This document shows, piece by piece, positions 29,890 to 39,820 of a DNA stretch of 64,000 nt (position 1 is its first letter; each line of letters starts with the position of its first letter). Under the pieces are notes generated by a model. That model had not been told where the DNA came from. It saw nothing but the letters and a program-made list of their open reading frames with translations, and made no database searches. Source of the DNA: Barnesiella propionica. GTDB lineage: Bacteria > Bacteroidota > Bacteroidia > Bacteroidales > Barnesiellaceae. The stretch lies in NCBI RefSeq assembly GCF_025567045.1, contig NZ_JAOQJK010000001.1, forward strand, positions 186,001 through 250,000, given 5' to 3'. The translations under genes were made by a program, and so were the position numbers.

Positions 29890-31092
29890 TTACCGTTTGT
29901 CATACATGAGTTCATAATATTTTTGATAATCTCCGCTTACAACTTCATTCACCCAATCCTGATGTTCCAAATACCAGCGTACGGTTTTTTCTATCCCTTC
30001 GGTAAACGGTGTTTCAGGATACCAGCCCAATTCCCGGGCTATTTTAGAAGGATCGATGGCATACCGCATGTCATGTCCGGGCCTGTCTCCAACATAAGTA
30101 ATAAGGTCATAATTTATATTTTCCGGATCTGTTTTCAAAACTTTCCGGTACTCCGGTTCTTCCCGCATAATACGGGCTATGATATCTATAGTCAGTTTTA
30201 CTATATTGATATTCTGCTCCTCGTTGAATCCACCGATATTATAGACTTCCCCTATACGGCCGTCGTTCAACACCAGGTCGATGGCCTTGGCGTGATCCGT
30301 CACATAGAGCCAATCCCTCACATTTTCGCCTTTTCCATATACAGGCAAAGATTTTCCTTCTAAAATATTTTTGATAATCAACGGAATAAGTTTTTCAGGA
30401 AAATGATATGGGCCATAATTATTAGAGCAACGGGTAATATTCACCGGCAAACCATAGGTTTCATGATAAGCCCGTACAAAAAGGTCGGCACTGGTTTTGG
30501 AAGCCGAATACGGGGAACGCGGGTCCAGTCTTGTCTCCTCTGTAAAAAAACAGGTTCCGTAAGTATGGATATTCCTACGCCCTTTAACGACCTTCCTCAC
30601 ATCTTCATCTGCGATATCCAACGGTTGTGGTTCGGCATAATCCTTGGGCAAAGAACCATAAACCTCATCGGTCGATACCTGCAGGAATTTTTTCCCATCC
30701 TTGTAGAGGAGATTCCCTCTTTCATCCTTTCCTTGGAGCCAGGCTTTCCGGGCACATTCCAGCATATTCTGCGTGCCTAATATATTCGTTTCCAGAAAAA
30801 GCTGTGGTTCTGTTATACTCCGGTCCACATGAGATTCCGCGGCAAAATTAACTACATAGTCTATATCATGCGAAGCAAATATATCATTTACAAGACCGGC
30901 ATCTTTAATATCACCTTTGACAAATTTTACACGGCAGTCGTTCAATTCTTCCCGTATGGTTCCCAGATTTCCGGCATAAGTGAGCTTATCCAAAACCACT
31001 ACGAATATATCTTTTCCATATTTTTCCAGCAGATATTTCAAGAAATTAGCCCCTATAAATCCGGCAGCACCCGTAACCAAATATGTTTTCAT
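29890..31092 (-). CDS. rfbB: dTDP-glucose 4,6-dehydratase
   Basis: RfbB is a short-chain dehydrogenase/reductase superfamily enzyme that converts dTDP-glucose to dTDP-4-keto-6-deoxyglucose. The NAD motif TGAAGFIGANFLKYLL is at residues 7-22, the AAESHVDRSI segment near 84, the STDEVYG active-site segment near 140, and the catalytic YSASK with downstream TSADLFVRAYHETYGLP. At 400 residues it is longer than the ~350-residue enterobacterial enzyme because of insertions around residues 118-130 and 150-190, as in other Bacteroidales copies. It is the first gene of the operon and is divergent from the ABC-F gene. Confidence 0.95.
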   Translation of the reverse strand: MKTYLVTGAAGFIGANFLKYLLEKYGKDIFVVVLDKLTYAGNLGTIREELNDCRVKFVKGDIKDAGLVNDIFASHDIDYVVNFAAESHVDRSITEPQLFLETNILGTQNMLECARKAWLQGKDERGNLLYKDGKKFLQVSTDEVYGSLPKDYAEPQPLDIADEDVRKVVKGRRNIHTYGTCFFTEETRLDPRSPYSASKTSADLFVRAYHETYGLPVNITRCSNNYGPYHFPEKLIPLIIKNILEGKSLPVYGKGENVRDWLYVTDHAKAIDLVLNDGRIGEVYNIGGFNEEQNINIVKLTIDIIARIMREEPEYRKVLKTDPENINYDLITYVGDRPGHDMRYAIDPSKIARELGWYPETPFTEGIEKTVRWYLEHQDWVNEVVSGDYQKYYELMYDKR

Positions 31093-31166
31093 CGCAAACT
31101 TGTTCTAATTTCCGCGCAATTTACAAAATATTTTCAATTTTACTTCTTGCCTTTCTTCTAAAATAA

Positions 31167-31200
31167 GGCGTAAACAGACAATTTTTCCTAACTTTACGCC
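31167..31200. promoter_or_regulatory. Inverted repeat over the ABC-F gene promoter
   Basis: GGCGTAAA (31167-31174) and TTTACGCC (31193-31200) form an 8-bp inverted repeat with an 18-bp spacer. The right arm overlaps a -7-like TAACTTTA at 31189-31196, 22 bp before the ABC-F start codon. The arrangement could be a dimeric regulator site; no regulator gene adjoins it. Confidence 0.4.
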
Positions 31201-31222
31201 CCAAACTCAAAAAAGACTATTT

Positions 31223-32860
31223 ATGATATCTGTAGACGGATTAACTGTCGAATTCGGCGGAACAACTCTATTCCAGGATGTTTCGTTCGTAATTAATGAG
31301 AAAGACCGTATCGCGCTTATGGGGAAAAACGGGGCCGGAAAATCTACCCTGCTCAAGATACTTGCCGGAGCACGTACTGCTACACGCGGTAATATATCGG
31401 CACCCAAAGACACGGTAATCGCATATCTCCCCCAACATTTAATGACGGAAAATTTCCGTACGGTTTTCGAAGAAACATCACAAGCATTCGCCCATTTATT
31501 CGAGATGGAACAGGAGATAAACCATCTCAATGAAGAACTTGCCACCCGTACCGATTATGAAAGCGAAAGCTATTATGCCCTGATAGAACAAGTATCCACT
31601 CTAAGTGAAAAGTTCTACTCTATAGATGCTGTCAATTACGAGGAAGATGTAGAGAAGATATTGCTGGGACTCGGCTTTAAAAGAGAGGATTTCACACGAC
31701 CTACCAGCGACTTCAGCGGAGGATGGCGTATGCGTATAGAGCTTGCCAAATTATTGTTGCAACGACCTGACGTACTTTTGCTGGACGAACCGACCAACCA
31801 CCTCGACATAGAATCGATACAATGGCTGGAAGACTTTCTTATCAACAGTGCCAAAGCCGTAATAGTCATTTCACACGACCGCGCTTTTGTGGACCACATC
31901 ACCACCCGTACTATCGAGGTCACTATGGGACGCATTTACGATTATAAAGTGAATTACAGCAAGTACCTGGAATTAAGAAAAGAACGAAGGGAACAACAGC
32001 AAAGAGCCTATGACGATCAGCAAAAGATGATAGCAGATACCAAGGAATTTATAGAGCGGTTCAAAGGTACATATTCCAAAACCCTACAGGTGCAGTCCCG
32101 CGTAAAAATGCTGGAGAAACTGGAACTGGTCGAGGTAGACGAAGAAGACACATCGGCCTTAAGGCTTAAATTCCCGCCGTCACCCCGTTCCGGAAATTAT
32201 CCGGTCATTGCCGAAAACGTTAGCAAGAGTTACGGAGATTACAATGTATTCAGGAACGCCAGCTTCATGATAGAGCGAGGACAGAAAATAGCTTTCGTAG
32301 GTAAGAACGGAGAGGGAAAATCCACTCTTGTCAAATGCATCATGGGAGAAACAGACTATCAGGGAAACCTGACACTGGGCCACAATGTACAAATAGGATA
32401 TTTTGCCCAGAACCAGGCATCTTTACTGGACGGGGAACTCACCGTTTTCCAGACCATAGACGATGTGGCGAAAGGAGATATTCGAACCAAGATACGGGAT
32501 CTTCTGGGAGCTTTTATGTTCGGAGGAGAAGAATCGACAAAAAAAGTAAAAGTACTTTCCGGAGGAGAACGTACACGGCTGGCTATGATCAAACTTTTAC
32601 TGGAGCCTGTAAATCTTCTTATTCTGGATGAGCCAACCAACCATCTCGACCTCAAAACCAAAGATATATTGAAAAGTGCTCTGAAAGATTTTGACGGTAC
32701 TCTCATCGTCGTTTCGCACGACAGGGATTTCCTGGACGGACTCGTCACAAAAGTCTATGAATTCGGAAATAAAAAAGTCACCGAACATCTGTGCGGCATT
32801 TACGAATTCCTGGAAAAAAAGAAGCTGGACAGTTTACAAGAACTGGAAAGGAAATCATAA
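31223..32860 (+). CDS. ABC-F family ATP-binding protein
   Basis: Two ABC ATPase domains lie in one 545-residue chain with no membrane segment, as in ribosome-associated ABC-F proteins. Domain 1 has Walker A GKNGAGKST (about 34-42), signature SGGWRMRIELAKLL and Walker B LLLDEPTNHLD. The charged linker (about 235-300) is the P-site tRNA interaction motif region (YSKYLELRKERREQQQRAYD). Domain 2 has GKNGEGKST, LSGGERTRLAMIKLL and LILDEPTNHLD. Family members act on stalled or initiating ribosomes, and some give antibiotic resistance. The protein looks most like the housekeeping YbiT/EttA-type group, so I would not call resistance. Confidence 0.93.
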   Translation: MISVDGLTVEFGGTTLFQDVSFVINEKDRIALMGKNGAGKSTLLKILAGARTATRGNISAPKDTVIAYLPQHLMTENFRTVFEETSQAFAHLFEMEQEINHLNEELATRTDYESESYYALIEQVSTLSEKFYSIDAVNYEEDVEKILLGLGFKREDFTRPTSDFSGGWRMRIELAKLLLQRPDVLLLDEPTNHLDIESIQWLEDFLINSAKAVIVISHDRAFVDHITTRTIEVTMGRIYDYKVNYSKYLELRKERREQQQRAYDDQQKMIADTKEFIERFKGTYSKTLQVQSRVKMLEKLELVEVDEEDTSALRLKFPPSPRSGNYPVIAENVSKSYGDYNVFRNASFMIERGQKIAFVGKNGEGKSTLVKCIMGETDYQGNLTLGHNVQIGYFAQNQASLLDGELTVFQTIDDVAKGDIRTKIRDLLGAFMFGGEESTKKVKVLSGGERTRLAMIKLLLEPVNLLILDEPTNHLDLKTKDILKSALKDFDGTLIVVSHDRDFLDGLVTKVYEFGNKKVTEHLCGIYEFLEKKKLDSLQELERKS

Positions 32861-32877
32861 AAAGTTTCTTTTATAAA

Positions 32878-32922
32878 CAAAAACTAAAGCGTGATATTTT
32901 TAATATCACGCTTTAGTTTTTC
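32878..32922. terminator. Bidirectional terminator
   Basis: AAAAACTAAAGCGTGATATT / AATATCACGCTTTAGTTTTT forms an extended stem between the ABC-F gene and the converging tpx gene. Confidence 0.92.
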
Positions 32923-32942
32923 ACAACAACGGCAAATGAGTG

Positions 32943-33443
32943 CTATTTAAGAGCCTTCATCACCGCATCGTAATCCGGTTCATGCGTGATCTCCGGAACC
33001 AGTTCTTCGTAAATAATCTTTCCGTCTTCGCCAATCACCACAACGGCACGAGCCAGCAATCCGGCCAAAGGCCCATCAACCATTTCCACCCCGTAATTCT
33101 TGGAGAACTCGGGAGAACGGAATGCGGAAGCCGCAATAACATGATCAATACCTTCCGTCGTACAGAAACGGGCCTGCGCAAACGGCAGGTCTTTGGATAT
33201 AGCCACGACCACCGTATTTTCAAGACGAGAAGCCATTTCGTTAAATTTACGTACCGATGTAGCACATACCGAAGTATCCAGACTCGGAAAAATATTCAGT
33301 ACGATGCGTTTCCCTTTCAGGTCGTGACAATAAAGTTCGCTTAAGTCCGAACGGGTCAATTTAAAACAAGGAGCTTCGCTTCCTGTGGACGGTAATGTCC
33401 CGTATGTATGAACAGGAGTACCCTTAAATTTTATTGTTTCCAT
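32943..33443 (-). CDS. tpx: Thiol peroxidase (atypical 2-Cys peroxiredoxin)
   Basis: Tpx reduces hydroperoxides using thioredoxin. The peroxidatic cysteine is Cys60 in FPSLDTSVCATSVRKF and the resolving cysteine is Cys94 in ARFCTTEG, the spacing expected for Tpx. The C-terminal half has the conserved GPLAGLLARAVVVIGEDGKIIYEELVPEI. Length 166 is exact for the family. It starts 19 bp after the upstream thioredoxin-fold gene, so the two are probably cotranscribed. Confidence 0.96.
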   Translation of the reverse strand: METIKFKGTPVHTYGTLPSTGSEAPCFKLTRSDLSELYCHDLKGKRIVLNIFPSLDTSVCATSVRKFNEMASRLENTVVVAISKDLPFAQARFCTTEGIDHVIAASAFRSPEFSKNYGVEMVDGPLAGLLARAVVVIGEDGKIIYEELVPEITHEPDYDAVMKALK

Positions 33444-33462
33444 AATTTATTGATTTTGAATG

Positions 33463-34677
33463 TTATTTATTTTCTTTAATTTTCAATTTTTCTAAAACTC
33501 CCGACAATGTATTTCCTATCCCGGGACTATACCCTATCACAACTTCCGAAACAATACCGCCCGGAGTTACGATAAAGAAAGACGGATATCCGGTGACTCC
33601 GTACCGCCCGGCCACCGAAGATGCTCCGCAAAGAATATTCTCACCTCCCGGTTGCTGTGAAACGGCATCGCCAAAACTACCCGGATCGGTTTCGCAGAAA
33701 AGTACGGCGGACTGCAATTCCGGCCGGAACCTTTCGATTACGGGTTGCAGCTCGGCCCATTCGGTCTTACTGGCCTCCCCGCTCGTATCCAGGAACAAAA
33801 GAATTACCGGCCTCTCCGACTCTTCCCTCAACGAAAACCAGCGCGTATCGTCATATACCGGAAGTGAAAAAACAGGAGCCCGTTTTCCTCTGAGGGATTC
33901 GGCCCTATATGAACTTTCCCGATACCGGCCCATGATATCTCCATATTGCTGTAACAACATGGATTCATCAAAGAAACCGGTATCGAAAAGAGGAGCTGTA
34001 TCATGACTGGTATAACGTACCGTAACCGTCTGTGAACCCAGATGGCCGGGATTGTTTTCAACTTCCCGGTAAACCGGTAAACCGCTGTTCTTATCAAATG
34101 CAAACAACATATTTCTCAATGTTTCACCGTTCAGGGTTTCCGTCACTTTCACCGCATTACAGCTTATGCCCGAAACGATCGTATCGGGATACCATTTTAC
34201 AGAGGCCCGGTCATTCTGTAAAAAACCCTTTAGCTGCTTTCCTATCTCCATGGGCAAAAGCTCAAAGAACATACCCTGTTTCTGTACCCCCGGAAATACC
34301 CTGCCACCGGATCGTCGGCCCATAAAAGGTTCGGGATGCTCGTCAAAATGATATTCCCTGAACTTGTCATATTCGAAACGGTACAGGTTTCCGGTGTAAT
34401 ATAAGATAAATCCGGGGATTTCTACCGTATCTTTTTTTCCTGCAAAACGAAAAAAGTAATCATAACCGCACAGGGTATCGGACGGACTCTTCCGGCTTGA
34501 CATCTCTACTTCATATTCCACCTCTTCATCGGTCATAGGCAAAGTCACGATAAAGTGTAAACCGCCTTTATAACTCTGTATCTTCATCAGATTAGAAAGT
34601 AACGTATCCGGAACCGTACCGGCTGAGACTATGAATTGTAACGGGATGATCGCGATTATGAAAAGGAGCCGTTTCAT
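33463..34677 (-). CDS. Exported protein with C-terminal thioredoxin-like domain lacking CxxC
   Basis: A signal peptide (MKRLLFIIAIIPLQFIVSA) is followed by an approximately 240-residue beta-rich region, LolA-like in pattern (GYDYFFRFAGKKDTVEIPGFILYYTGNLYRFEYDKF; IVSGISCNAVKVTETLNGETLRNMLFAFDKNSGLPVYREVENN). It ends in a thioredoxin fold (RGKRAPVFSLPVYDD..VILLFLDTSGEAS..YGVTGYPSFFIVTPGGIV). The cis-Pro loop (GYPSFF) is kept, but the redox CxxC position reads DTSGEAS, so thiol-disulfide activity is unlikely. The neighbouring tpx suggests an oxidative-stress or envelope context. No experimentally known function comes to mind. Confidence 0.75.
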   Translation of the reverse strand: MKRLLFIIAIIPLQFIVSAGTVPDTLLSNLMKIQSYKGGLHFIVTLPMTDEEVEYEVEMSSRKSPSDTLCGYDYFFRFAGKKDTVEIPGFILYYTGNLYRFEYDKFREYHFDEHPEPFMGRRSGGRVFPGVQKQGMFFELLPMEIGKQLKGFLQNDRASVKWYPDTIVSGISCNAVKVTETLNGETLRNMLFAFDKNSGLPVYREVENNPGHLGSQTVTVRYTSHDTAPLFDTGFFDESMLLQQYGDIMGRYRESSYRAESLRGKRAPVFSLPVYDDTRWFSLREESERPVILLFLDTSGEASKTEWAELQPVIERFRPELQSAVLFCETDPGSFGDAVSQQPGGENILCGASSVAGRYGVTGYPSFFIVTPGGIVSEVVIGYSPGIGNTLSGVLEKLKIKENK

Positions 34678-34742
34678 TGTGACGTAATTAAATGTGTTGT
34701 ATGTTATAACAATCTACCATCCTTTTTTGTTCCGCCCAAAAT

Positions 34743-34777
34743 AAAAAATCCCCGAATAACTCGGGGATTTTTTATTT
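34743..34777. terminator. Rho-independent terminator after metH
   Basis: AAAAAATCCCCGA / TCGGGGATTTTTTAT with a 5-nt loop has A- and T-tracts on both sides, so it works in both directions. It separates metH from the thioredoxin-fold gene. Confidence 0.9.
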
Positions 34778-34791
34778 ATTTTATTAAATCC

Positions 34792-37700
34792 TTATACAGA
34801 TAACCACCGGGATGATTCTTCCGGCTGAATCCCCCGGACAGAACAATATTTGAGCCGTTGTTCTTCGTCTATTTTTCCTATATGGAAATACCGGGACCGG
34901 GGATGTGCAATCATAATTCCCGAAACAGATGAGGCCGGATGCATGGCGCCATTCTCCGTCAGCGATATATCCACACGGCTGTAATCCAATATCCGGTCAA
35001 AAAGGAAAGACAGAGAATGATCCGGCAACGAAGGATATCCCATAGCAGGACGAATACCGTCGTAATGTTCTTTCAGCAATTCCCGTACATCGAACTTTTC
35101 TTCGGGAGCATATCCCCACAAACGGGTCCGTATATGATAATGCAGATATTCCGTAGCGGCTTCCGCAAGCCTGTCGCTTAAAGATTGCAATAACAAAGCA
35201 GAATAATCGTCTCCCGACCGTTTATAATTGTCTATAATGGAAGCTATCTGCGTTCCGGCCGTTACCGCAAATAAACCGACATAATCGGTACGTCCGCAGG
35301 TATCGGGCATAACAAAATCATTCAAAGCGAAATAACTGGCTTCCGCATCTCTTTTATCTGCCTGTTGTCTCAGGCACGGAATATCGAACACTCCATTCTC
35401 CGTTTTTAAAACGATAGAACTTTCCGAAGAGTTAGCTTCATATATCCCATATATAGCCTTGATAGAATCACCGGCAACTTCCTGGACATGATCCAGCATA
35501 CGGTTAGCTTCTTTGAACAGCTGCATGGCTTCGGCTGCTTTGGCCCTGTCAGCCTCAGGAAAAGAGGCCAGCCAGGAAGCCTTGCAATGGTCGCATCCGT
35601 CCATCTGCGACAAGGATGCGAAAGCCGCATTCATATTCCAGGCGGTAAAAAAATACCGCCAGTTTATAAGCTGCCGCACGTCTTTCACCGTTATATCTTC
35701 ATACAAGGCAGGTCCGGCTGCTTCCGGTTTTTTGGGAGTATAATCCGTCCAGTCTATCCGGGGGGCACGTGCCGCTGCTTCGGACAGGGGCAAAAGCCGG
35801 GGCGCTTCTCCCACCGACTCCCGAAGCCGTTCTTGTTCTTCACACAACTGCAGGATATATCCCTCCCTTGTTTCAGGATTTATCAACTGTGCGGCAATAA
35901 CCGGATTTTGCGCGGCATCTTTTACATGAATGACCGGATGGCTGTAACACGGCGCAATCTTCACCGCCGTATGCAGTTTAGACGTAGTAGCTCCGCCTAT
36001 CATCAGCGGGACGCTCAATCCCGCCTTTTCCATTTCTCCGGCTACGTGGCACATCTCTTCAAGGGAAGGAGTTATAAGGCCGCTCAATCCCACAAAATCC
36101 ACATTCTCTTCCTTTGCTTTCTTTATTATATCCTCGGCCGGAACCATAACTCCCATGTCCACCACATCGAAATTATTACAGGAAAGAATCACCGAAACGA
36201 TATTTTTCCCTATGTCATGGACATCTCCCTTCACGGTAGCCAGCAAAAATTTTCCGGCCTTAGCCGAGGCGGAATCCGATTTTTCCTGTTCTATATATGG
36301 TTGTAAAATAGCTACGGCACGTTTCATGGTACGAGCCGTTTTTACGACCTGGGGCAAGAACATTTTCCCGGCGCCGAAAAGTTCTCCCACCTTGTTCATT
36401 CCGGCCATTAACGGTCCGTCTATTACCTTAAGGGCTTTTCCGTATTTCTTCACCGCCTCTTCCAGGTCTGTTTCCAATCCATCGGCATGACCTTTTACCA
36501 AAGCATATTCCAGTCTTTCTTCCAGCGACATCGAAGCTCTTTCATCCGCTACGCCGGCAACTTTACCGCCGCTTTTATCCTTCAGCTCCCCGGCCAGTTC
36601 TATCAACTTTTCAGTAGCATCCGGACGGCGGTTCAGGACCACGTCTTCTATACAGGTAAGAACTTCGGAAGGAATATCATCATAAACGACCGCCGCAGAA
36701 GGATTGACAATCCCCATATCCATTCCGGCCGCAATGGCATGATACAGGAATACGGCATGCATCGCCTCCCGGATATAGTTATTTCCCCGGAACGAAAACG
36801 AGAGATTACTGACTCCTCCGCTCACCTTGGCTCCCGGCAGGTTCTTTTTTATCCACGCCGTAGCTTCTATAAAATCCACACCGTAATTGCGGTGTTCGTC
36901 TATTCCGGTAGCTATAGCCAGAATATTCGGGTCAAAAATAATATCGTTAGGATCGAATCCGGCTTTATCCACCAACAAGCGGTAAGCCCTTTCGCACACT
37001 TCGATCTTACGGCCGAAAGAGTCAGCCTGTCCTTTTTCGTCGAACGCCATCACCACGACCGCAGCTCCGAGACGACGGATTTCCCGGGCGCGGGATAAGA
37101 ATTTCTCTTCCCCCTCTTTCAGGCTTATAGAGTTTACTATGGATTTACCCTGAATACATTTCAACCCGGCAACGATAACTTCCCACTTGGAAGAATCCAC
37201 CATGACCGGAACACGGGCTATCTCAGGTTCCGAAGCAATCAGATTAAGAAAGTTCACCATTTCGGCACGGGCATCCAGCATCGCATCGTCCATATTGATG
37301 TCGATCACCTGCGCACCGGCTTCCACCTGCTTCCTGGCTATCTCCAAGGCTTCTTCATATTTTTTTTCATTGATCAACCGTAAAAATTTGCGCGAACCGG
37401 CAACATTACATCTTTCTCCAACATTCACAAAATTATTTTCCAGCTTCACTTCCAGACGTTCAAGTCCCGAAAGCCACAAGACTCCGGAGGGTACCGCCGG
37501 AACATGGGGCATACCCCCCTCTATCAGGGCGGCATATTGCGCGATATGACCGGGAGAAGTTCCGCAACATCCTCCGATAATATTCACCAGACCTTCGTCC
37601 ACAAATTCTTTTACCTGCTCCGCCATCATTTCGGGAGTTTCGTCGTACTGACCGAAACGATTGGGCAGGCCCGCATTAGGATACGCGCTTATGTAACAGG

Positions 37701-38481
37701 GAGCTATCGCCGCCAGCCTTTGAAGATAAGGTTTCATATCTCTGGCGCCGAACGAACAGTTCAACCCTACCGACAGAATACCGGCGTGCATGACCGAAGT
37801 CAGAAAGGCTTCCAGCATCTGTCCGGACAACGTGCGGCCGCCCTTGTCGGACAAAGTAACCGACAGCATAACGGGAACCGTAATCCCAGTTTCGGACATC
37901 GCCGACTGCGCAGCATACAGAGCCGCTTTCGCATTCAGCGTATCGAATATGGTCTCGATCAGCAAAGTATCCACCCCGCCTTCCAGCAACGCGCACATCT
38001 GTTCCTTATACGCGGCGGCCAGTTCATCGTAAGTGAGAGCCCGGTAGGCGGGATTATTCACATCGGGAGACATAGAACAGGTTTTATTGGTAGGCCCGAC
38101 AGAACCGGCGACAAAACGCGGTTTATCCGGAGTCAGCGCCGTATATTTATCGGCAGCGGCACGGGCCACACGGGCAGCAGCACGGTTTATTTCAGTAACA
38201 TAAACCTGCATACCGTAATCGGCCATAGAGACCGAAGTAGCGTTAAAACTGTTAGTCTCAATGATATCGGCTCCTATTTCCAGATAGGCCTCATGTATCT
38301 CCCCGATCACATCGGGACGGGTTATACATAAAAGGTCGTTATTTCCCTTAAGCTGCCCGGGAACATCTTTAAACCGTTCTCCCCGGTAATCGCTCTCTGT
38401 AAGTCCGTATCGCTGTATCATCGTGCCCATTGCGCCATCCAGCACCAAGATACGTTTTTTCAACTGCTCTTCCAATCTCAT
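34792..38481 (-). CDS. metH: Cobalamin-dependent methionine synthase
   Basis: MetH transfers a methyl group from methyltetrahydrofolate to homocysteine via methylcobalamin. All four modules are present in 1229 residues. The homocysteine-binding barrel (from [14 protein letters not shown]) has zinc ligands in GLNCSFG and [11 protein letters not shown]. The pterin-binding domain covers about 350-620 ([24 protein letters not shown]). The cobalamin cap and binding domain carries [10 protein letters not shown], which holds the cobalt-coordinating His. The C-terminal SAM-binding reactivation domain follows ([22 protein letters not shown]). It is downstream of ruvC (49 bp gap), and I see no cobalamin riboswitch in that gap. 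Confidence 0.97.
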   Translation of the reverse strand: MRLEEQLKKRILVLDGAMGTMIQRYGLTESDYRGERFKDVPGQLKGNNDLLCITRPDVIGEIHEAYLEIGADIIETNSFNATSVSMADYGMQVYVTEINRAAARVARAAADKYTALTPDKPRFVAGSVGPTNKTCSMSPDVNNPAYRALTYDELAAAYKEQMCALLEGGVDTLLIETIFDTLNAKAALYAAQSAMSETGITVPVMLSVTLSDKGGRTLSGQMLEAFLTSVMHAGILSVGLNCSFGARDMKPYLQRLAAIAPCYISAYPNAGLPNRFGQYDETPEMMAEQVKEFVDEGLVNIIGGCCGTSPGHIAQYAALIEGGMPHVPAVPSGVLWLSGLERLEVKLENNFVNVGERCNVAGSRKFLRLINEKKYEEALEIARKQVEAGAQVIDINMDDAMLDARAEMVNFLNLIASEPEIARVPVMVDSSKWEVIVAGLKCIQGKSIVNSISLKEGEEKFLSRAREIRRLGAAVVVMAFDEKGQADSFGRKIEVCERAYRLLVDKAGFDPNDIIFDPNILAIATGIDEHRNYGVDFIEATAWIKKNLPGAKVSGGVSNLSFSFRGNNYIREAMHAVFLYHAIAAGMDMGIVNPSAAVVYDDIPSEVLTCIEDVVLNRRPDATEKLIELAGELKDKSGGKVAGVADERASMSLEERLEYALVKGHADGLETDLEEAVKKYGKALKVIDGPLMAGMNKVGELFGAGKMFLPQVVKTARTMKRAVAILQPYIEQEKSDSASAKAGKFLLATVKGDVHDIGKNIVSVILSCNNFDVVDMGVMVPAEDIIKKAKEENVDFVGLSGLITPSLEEMCHVAGEMEKAGLSVPLMIGGATTSKLHTAVKIAPCYSHPVIHVKDAAQNPVIAAQLINPETREGYILQLCEEQERLRESVGEAPRLLPLSEAAARAPRIDWTDYTPKKPEAAGPALYEDITVKDVRQLINWRYFFTAWNMNAAFASLSQMDGCDHCKASWLASFPEADRAKAAEAMQLFKEANRMLDHVQEVAGDSIKAIYGIYEANSSESSIVLKTENGVFDIPCLRQQADKRDAEASYFALNDFVMPDTCGRTDYVGLFAVTAGTQIASIIDNYKRSGDDYSALLLQSLSDRLAEAATEYLHYHIRTRLWGYAPEEKFDVRELLKEHYDGIRPAMGYPSLPDHSLSFLFDRILDYSRVDISLTENGAMHPASSVSGIMIAHPRSRYFHIGKIDEEQRLKYCSVRGIQPEESSRWLSV

Positions 38482-38530
38482 ATTGTTATTTTATGGAAAT
38501 ACTAAATAATAAAAGAAACATTACCGGAAT

Positions 38531-39130
38531 TTATTCTTCATCTTCATCCTCCGATTTTTTTCGGGAAGTCAAAGACTTTATTTTACCGGGATTCTTATTA
38601 ATAAAATCTTTCCAGCTGTGATAAGCATTATCCAGCTGGGGACGATTGGTCTGATAATAATGACAAAGCGCGGCGGCCAGACCGTCCGTAGCGTCCAGCT
38701 GGGGCAACATATTCTCTTGTCGTATATGCAATATGCGCTGTAACATGGCGGCAACCTGCTCTTTTGTAGCACTGCCGTTCCCGGTTATCGACATTTTTAT
38801 TTTCAGCGGGGCATATTCCGTAATGGGTATATCGCGGGATAATGCGGCAGCCATCGCTACACCCTGAGCCCGTCCCAGTTTAAGCATGGACTGCACATTC
38901 TTCCCGAAAAACGGAGCCTCTATCGCCATTTCATCCGGCAGATATTGTTCGATAAGTCCTATCACCCGCTCGAATATACGGCGAAGCCTCAGGTAATGGC
39001 TATCGTATTTATTCAACTGCAACACGCCCATAGCCAGCAGTTCCGGTTTGTTTCCCGCTATCCGCAGTACTCCGTAACCCATAACGTTGGTTCCCGGGTC
39101 TATACCTATTATGATTCGGTCGTTCTCCAT
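38531..39130 (-). CDS. ruvC: Holliday junction resolvase RuvC
   Basis: RuvC cleaves Holliday junctions with RuvAB. The start at 39130 ([22 protein letters not shown]) is 1 bp after the upstream stop; an ATG at 39142 would overlap that gene. The catalytic acidic residues are in [17 protein letters not shown] and [12 protein letters not shown]. Length about 199 is slightly above the usual 170-190 because of a charged C-terminal tail ([13 protein letters not shown]). It lies in an operon DUF4286-ruvC-metH. Confidence 0.95.
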   Translation of the reverse strand: MENDRIIIGIDPGTNVMGYGVLRIAGNKPELLAMGVLQLNKYDSHYLRLRRIFERVIGLIEQYLPDEMAIEAPFFGKNVQSMLKLGRAQGVAMAAALSRDIPITEYAPLKIKMSITGNGSATKEQVAAMLQRILHIRQENMLPQLDATDGLAAALCHYYQTNRPQLDNAYHSWKDFINKNPGKIKSLTSRKKSEDEDEE

Positions 39131-39131
39131 C

Positions 39132-39440
39132 TTACAAATCAATCACCTCCAGTAAAGTAGTAAAACCGACCACCCGGTCGGCAAAGCGCCGTTTCATTTC
39201 TTCAGCCAGAACAAATCCACATTCTTCATACCAGCGATTCAGATGTCCGGTATCCGTCACATGGAATTGCAGCGAAAGGCTTATCCCACTGTCCTCGCTT
39301 TCCGACATCACCCTGCACAACTGAGGCTCGCTCAATTCTTCTCTCCGCAAGGCAGCCGGGATATAATCGGTCCTCAACCATACGATAAATGCTTCGGCCA
39401 AAGAAGCTTCCACATGATAGGTCGTATTATAGATAATCAT
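39132..39440 (-). CDS. DUF4286 family protein
   Basis: This 102-residue cytoplasmic protein begins [31 protein letters not shown], matching the DUF4286 pattern, with [18 protein letters not shown] near the C-terminus. In Bacteroidota this gene commonly precedes ruvC. Its biochemical function is unknown; the fold is probably a ferredoxin-like dimeric barrel. It is the first gene of the transcript and is divergent from tRNA-Ala. Confidence 0.85.
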   Translation of the reverse strand: MIIYNTTYHVEASLAEAFIVWLRTDYIPAALRREELSEPQLCRVMSESEDSGISLSLQFHVTDTGHLNRWYEECGFVLAEEMKRRFADRVVGFTTLLEVIDL

Positions 39441-39460
39441 GATGTTCCTTTTTTATCTTA

Positions 39461-39468
39461 CAAAAGTA
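39461..39468 (-). promoter_or_regulatory. Bacteroidota -7 box, DUF4286-ruvC-metH operon
   Basis: The minus strand reads TACTTTTG (perfect TAnnTTTG) 20 bp upstream of the DUF4286 start codon. Confidence 0.65.
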
Positions 39469-39510
39469 AAAAAAGTTTCCTGAAGTATTGCAGATTTTGG
39501 AAAATGAATA

Positions 39511-39518
39511 TATCTTTG
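39511..39518 (+). promoter_or_regulatory. Bacteroidota promoter of tRNA-Ala
   Basis: TATCTTTG (perfect -7) has TTG at 39488-39490, giving a 20-bp spacer. It lies 12 bp before the mature tRNA 5' end. Confidence 0.75.
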
Positions 39519-39530
39519 CCGACGCAAAAA

Positions 39531-39604
39531 GGGGTATTAGCTCATCTGGCTAGAGCGCGACACTGGCAGTGTCGAGGTGAGCGGTTCGAGTCCGCTATAC
39601 TCCA
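39531..39604 (+). tRNA. tRNA-Ala (anticodon GGC)
   Basis: The full cloverleaf can be drawn. The acceptor stem GGGGTAT / ATACTCC contains the G3-U70 pair that identifies tRNA-Ala. The D stem is GCTC/GAGC and the anticodon stem CGACA/TGTCG, with loop CTGGCAG (anticodon GGC, decoding GCC/GCU). A five-base variable loop precedes the T arm AGCGG-TTCGAGT-CCGCT. The discriminator base is A and CCA is not encoded. A terminator follows directly. Confidence 0.97.
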
Positions 39605-39610
39605 CGCGGT

Positions 39611-39640
39611 AGGGAAACCAAATAGTTGGTTTCCCTTTTA
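39611..39640 (+). terminator. Terminator after tRNA-Ala
   Basis: GGGAAACCAA / TTGGTTTCCC with an ATAG loop, followed by TTTTA. Confidence 0.88.
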
Positions 39641-39762
39641 TTGTTATATTCAATTTTTATTGCACGGTGTAATTTATATGAAATAACAACACAGACATTA
39701 TAACACAATAAAAATAACAAATCTTTAAAGTCAACTTCATTACGAATGAAATTTCATATAAT

Positions 39763-39799
39763 AAAAAAGCCATTACAATAGTTTTGTAACGGCTTTTTC
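39763..39799. terminator. Terminator-like hairpin
   Basis: AAAAAGCC-a-TTACAA / TTGTAA-c-GGCTTTTT, flanked by A- and T-tracts. It lies downstream of the decayed HTH gene on the minus strand. Confidence 0.7.
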
Positions 39800-39820
39800 G
39801 AATTACCTTTTCATTAATAC

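Noticed and set aside
31223..32860. Antibiotic-resistance ABC-F call
   Set aside because: The linker and overall pattern look like the housekeeping group, and context gives no resistance signal.
38482..38530. Cobalamin riboswitch before metH
   Set aside because: Only 49 bp lie between ruvC and metH, with no conserved B12-box sequence.
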